Assembly (NCBI GenBank): GCA_038222915.1 | Contig: JBBRHH010000079.1 | Location: forward strand, 1 to 15,213 | Direction of reading: 5' to 3' | Length of the DNA stretch: 15,213 nt | Source of the DNA: JBBRHH01 sp038222915 | Lineage (GTDB): Bacteria; Planctomycetota; Phycisphaerae; Tepidisphaerales; Tepidisphaeraceae | Shown: positions 14,489-15,213 of the stretch, in pieces | How the letters are laid out: the number at the start of each line of letters is the position of its first letter | Position numbering within the stretch: position 1 is the first letter of the stretch | The notes under the pieces: generated by a model | Seen by the model: only the letters and a program-made list of their open reading frames with translations | Told to the model about the DNA's origin: nothing | Database searches by the model: none | Position numbers and translations under genes: made by a program

Positions 14489-14869
14489 TCACCAGATGCA
14501 GCGAACCTGCTTGCAAGCGCGTATCGTTAGATCGGTCGTGACAACGGGCAGATTCAGCCGTTTTGCGGCCACTGCAAGCAACCGATTGTGCATCTCAGGG
14601 ATCTCGGGAATCTGCTCAAGCTCCGCAAAATCTGCCCATCTGATATCGTCCAGCGTGTACAGGGGGCTGATTTCCAGAAACCGCATGTACTGTTGAAATA
14701 AGTGACCGTGCCCCTGCTTGCAAAGAACGCAAGACACTTCCGCCAGCACAATCGGATGCAGGATCAAAGTGCCGGGTTGGGCATTGTCAAAAACCGCACG
14801 AGCCGGATCGCTAAGCTTCGGCTGGTCAAATTCATACCAGAGCAGTGCATGCGTATCGATCAAATACAT
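14489..14869 (-). CDS. PIN-domain toxin, VapC-like (module 2), with an Asp-to-Asn change
   Basis: 126 residues with the PIN pattern: Asp5 in YLIDTHALLWYE, Glu44 in VLAEVSCV and Asp113 in VVTTDLTIRA. In the third acidic position, PEMHNRLLAVAA, residue 95 is Asn, whereas the module 1 toxin has MHDR with Asp103. The change could reduce metal binding and RNase activity; the N codon is AAT where GAT would be Asp. It otherwise matches module 1 over DTHALxW, VLAE, IPEMH and the RCIW end. It starts 12 bases after the antitoxin stop. The ATG at 14869 has only a weak purine run before it. VapC-like, with activity uncertain. Confidence 0.86.
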   Translation of the reverse strand: MYLIDTHALLWYEFDQPKLSDPARAVFDNAQPGTLILHPIVLAEVSCVLCKQGHGHLFQQYMRFLEISPLYTLDDIRWADFAELEQIPEIPEMHNRLLAVAAKRLNLPVVTTDLTIRACKQVRCIW

Positions 14870-14881
14870 TATTCGCCCATC

Positions 14882-15136
14882 TTACAGGTCACTCAATTTG
14901 GTCTTCCACGCATCGTTCATTTCTTTGATCGACGCATCGATTTCGTTTTCCGTCATCAAAGGCAGGCCGCCAAACAATCCACTTCTCGCCTCGGCGCCTA
15001 TGAGCCCCGCTGGAATCGGAGCCGTTGTGTCCGCTACAACGACGACATCAACTCGGCCTGGAGGCAGATCGCATGGCGTCTCCAACCGAAGCTTCCCGTC
15101 CGCGCCCACCTCAGCGTGCGCATGCAATGTTGTCAT
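14882..15136 (-). CDS. VapB-like antitoxin (module 2)
   Basis: 84 residues from the ATG at 15136, which has AGGAG seven bases upstream; a TTG at 15142 would overlap that site and is less likely. The product has the beta-rich GADGKLRLETPCDLPPGRVDVVVV segment and a C-terminal acidic helix, ENEIDASIKEMNDAWKTKL, matching the module 1 antitoxin in design. It precedes its toxin on the minus strand. The promoter would lie right of 15142; I see no convincing -10/-35 pair in the 70 bases left in the window. Confidence 0.82.
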   Translation of the reverse strand: MTTLHAHAEVGADGKLRLETPCDLPPGRVDVVVVADTTAPIPAGLIGAEARSGLFGGLPLMTENEIDASIKEMNDAWKTKLSDL

Positions 15137-15213
15137 AAGCAACTCCTCGCGTAGTTTATCGGTACTGGGCGCACTTGTCTCCCTTGTCGTGATTGGCCCA
15201 TCAACACTCTGCT

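Noticed and set aside
14702..15154. A 150-codon plus-strand frame across the module 2 toxin-antitoxin genes.
   Set aside because: No domain or ribosome site; the minus-strand genes form a recognisable pair with proper spacing.
1..15213. tRNA, rRNA, CRISPR arrays, insertion sequences, phage or plasmid genes.
   Set aside because: Nothing of these kinds was recognised on reading; a tRNA scan would settle the tRNA point.

Overview
The window is about 15.2 kb of GC-rich bacterial DNA that is almost fully coding, with no gap above roughly 150 bases apart from the small genes noted here. The envelope is Gram-negative: there is a TonB-dependent outer-membrane receptor, two probable lipoproteins and a periplasmic binding protein. 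Gene content and style (LysM lipoprotein, transglutaminase-like/TPR protein, multi-domain c-di-GMP enzyme, VapBC-type modules, pheS without an adjacent pheT) would fit a planctomycete or a relative. That placement is an inference; no rRNA or other firm marker is present.

Left part (1-3475). Two alpha/beta-hydrolase genes lie on the minus strand, the downstream one running off the left edge. The upstream one has Gly where the nucleophile Ser belongs. Next is a plus-strand LysM lipoprotein gene whose mRNA leader holds two tandem hairpins with GGA loops, the second covering the Shine-Dalgarno. A strong terminator separates it from a convergent minus-strand gene for a membrane-anchored transglutaminase-like/TPR protein.

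Centre (3607-11766, plus strand). A REC-HD-GYP-REC-GGDEF protein with both c-di-GMP catalytic sites apparently intact precedes a tight three-gene operon: an ABC_sub_bind-type periplasmic protein, a hybrid histidine kinase (sensor-HAMP-HisKA-HATPase-REC-REC-HPt) and a TonB-dependent receptor. The genes abut or overlap (TAA/ATG, then ATGA), and no ABC permease or ATPase is present. This reads as a signalling chain across both membranes: the receptor brings a ligand into the periplasm, the binding protein captures it, the kinase senses it, and the output could reach the REC domains of the c-di-GMP enzyme. The ligand is unknown. A 32-residue single-TM membrane ORF with a good ribosome site follows and ends at a strong rho-independent terminator.

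Right part (11848-15213). A minus-strand zinc-ribbon four-TM protein is divergent from pheS (phenylalanyl-tRNA synthetase alpha chain). pheS converges, nine bases apart, on two tandem minus-strand VapBC-type toxin-antitoxin modules that are diverged copies of each other. The first module has its own TATAAT promoter and a palindromic candidate operator.
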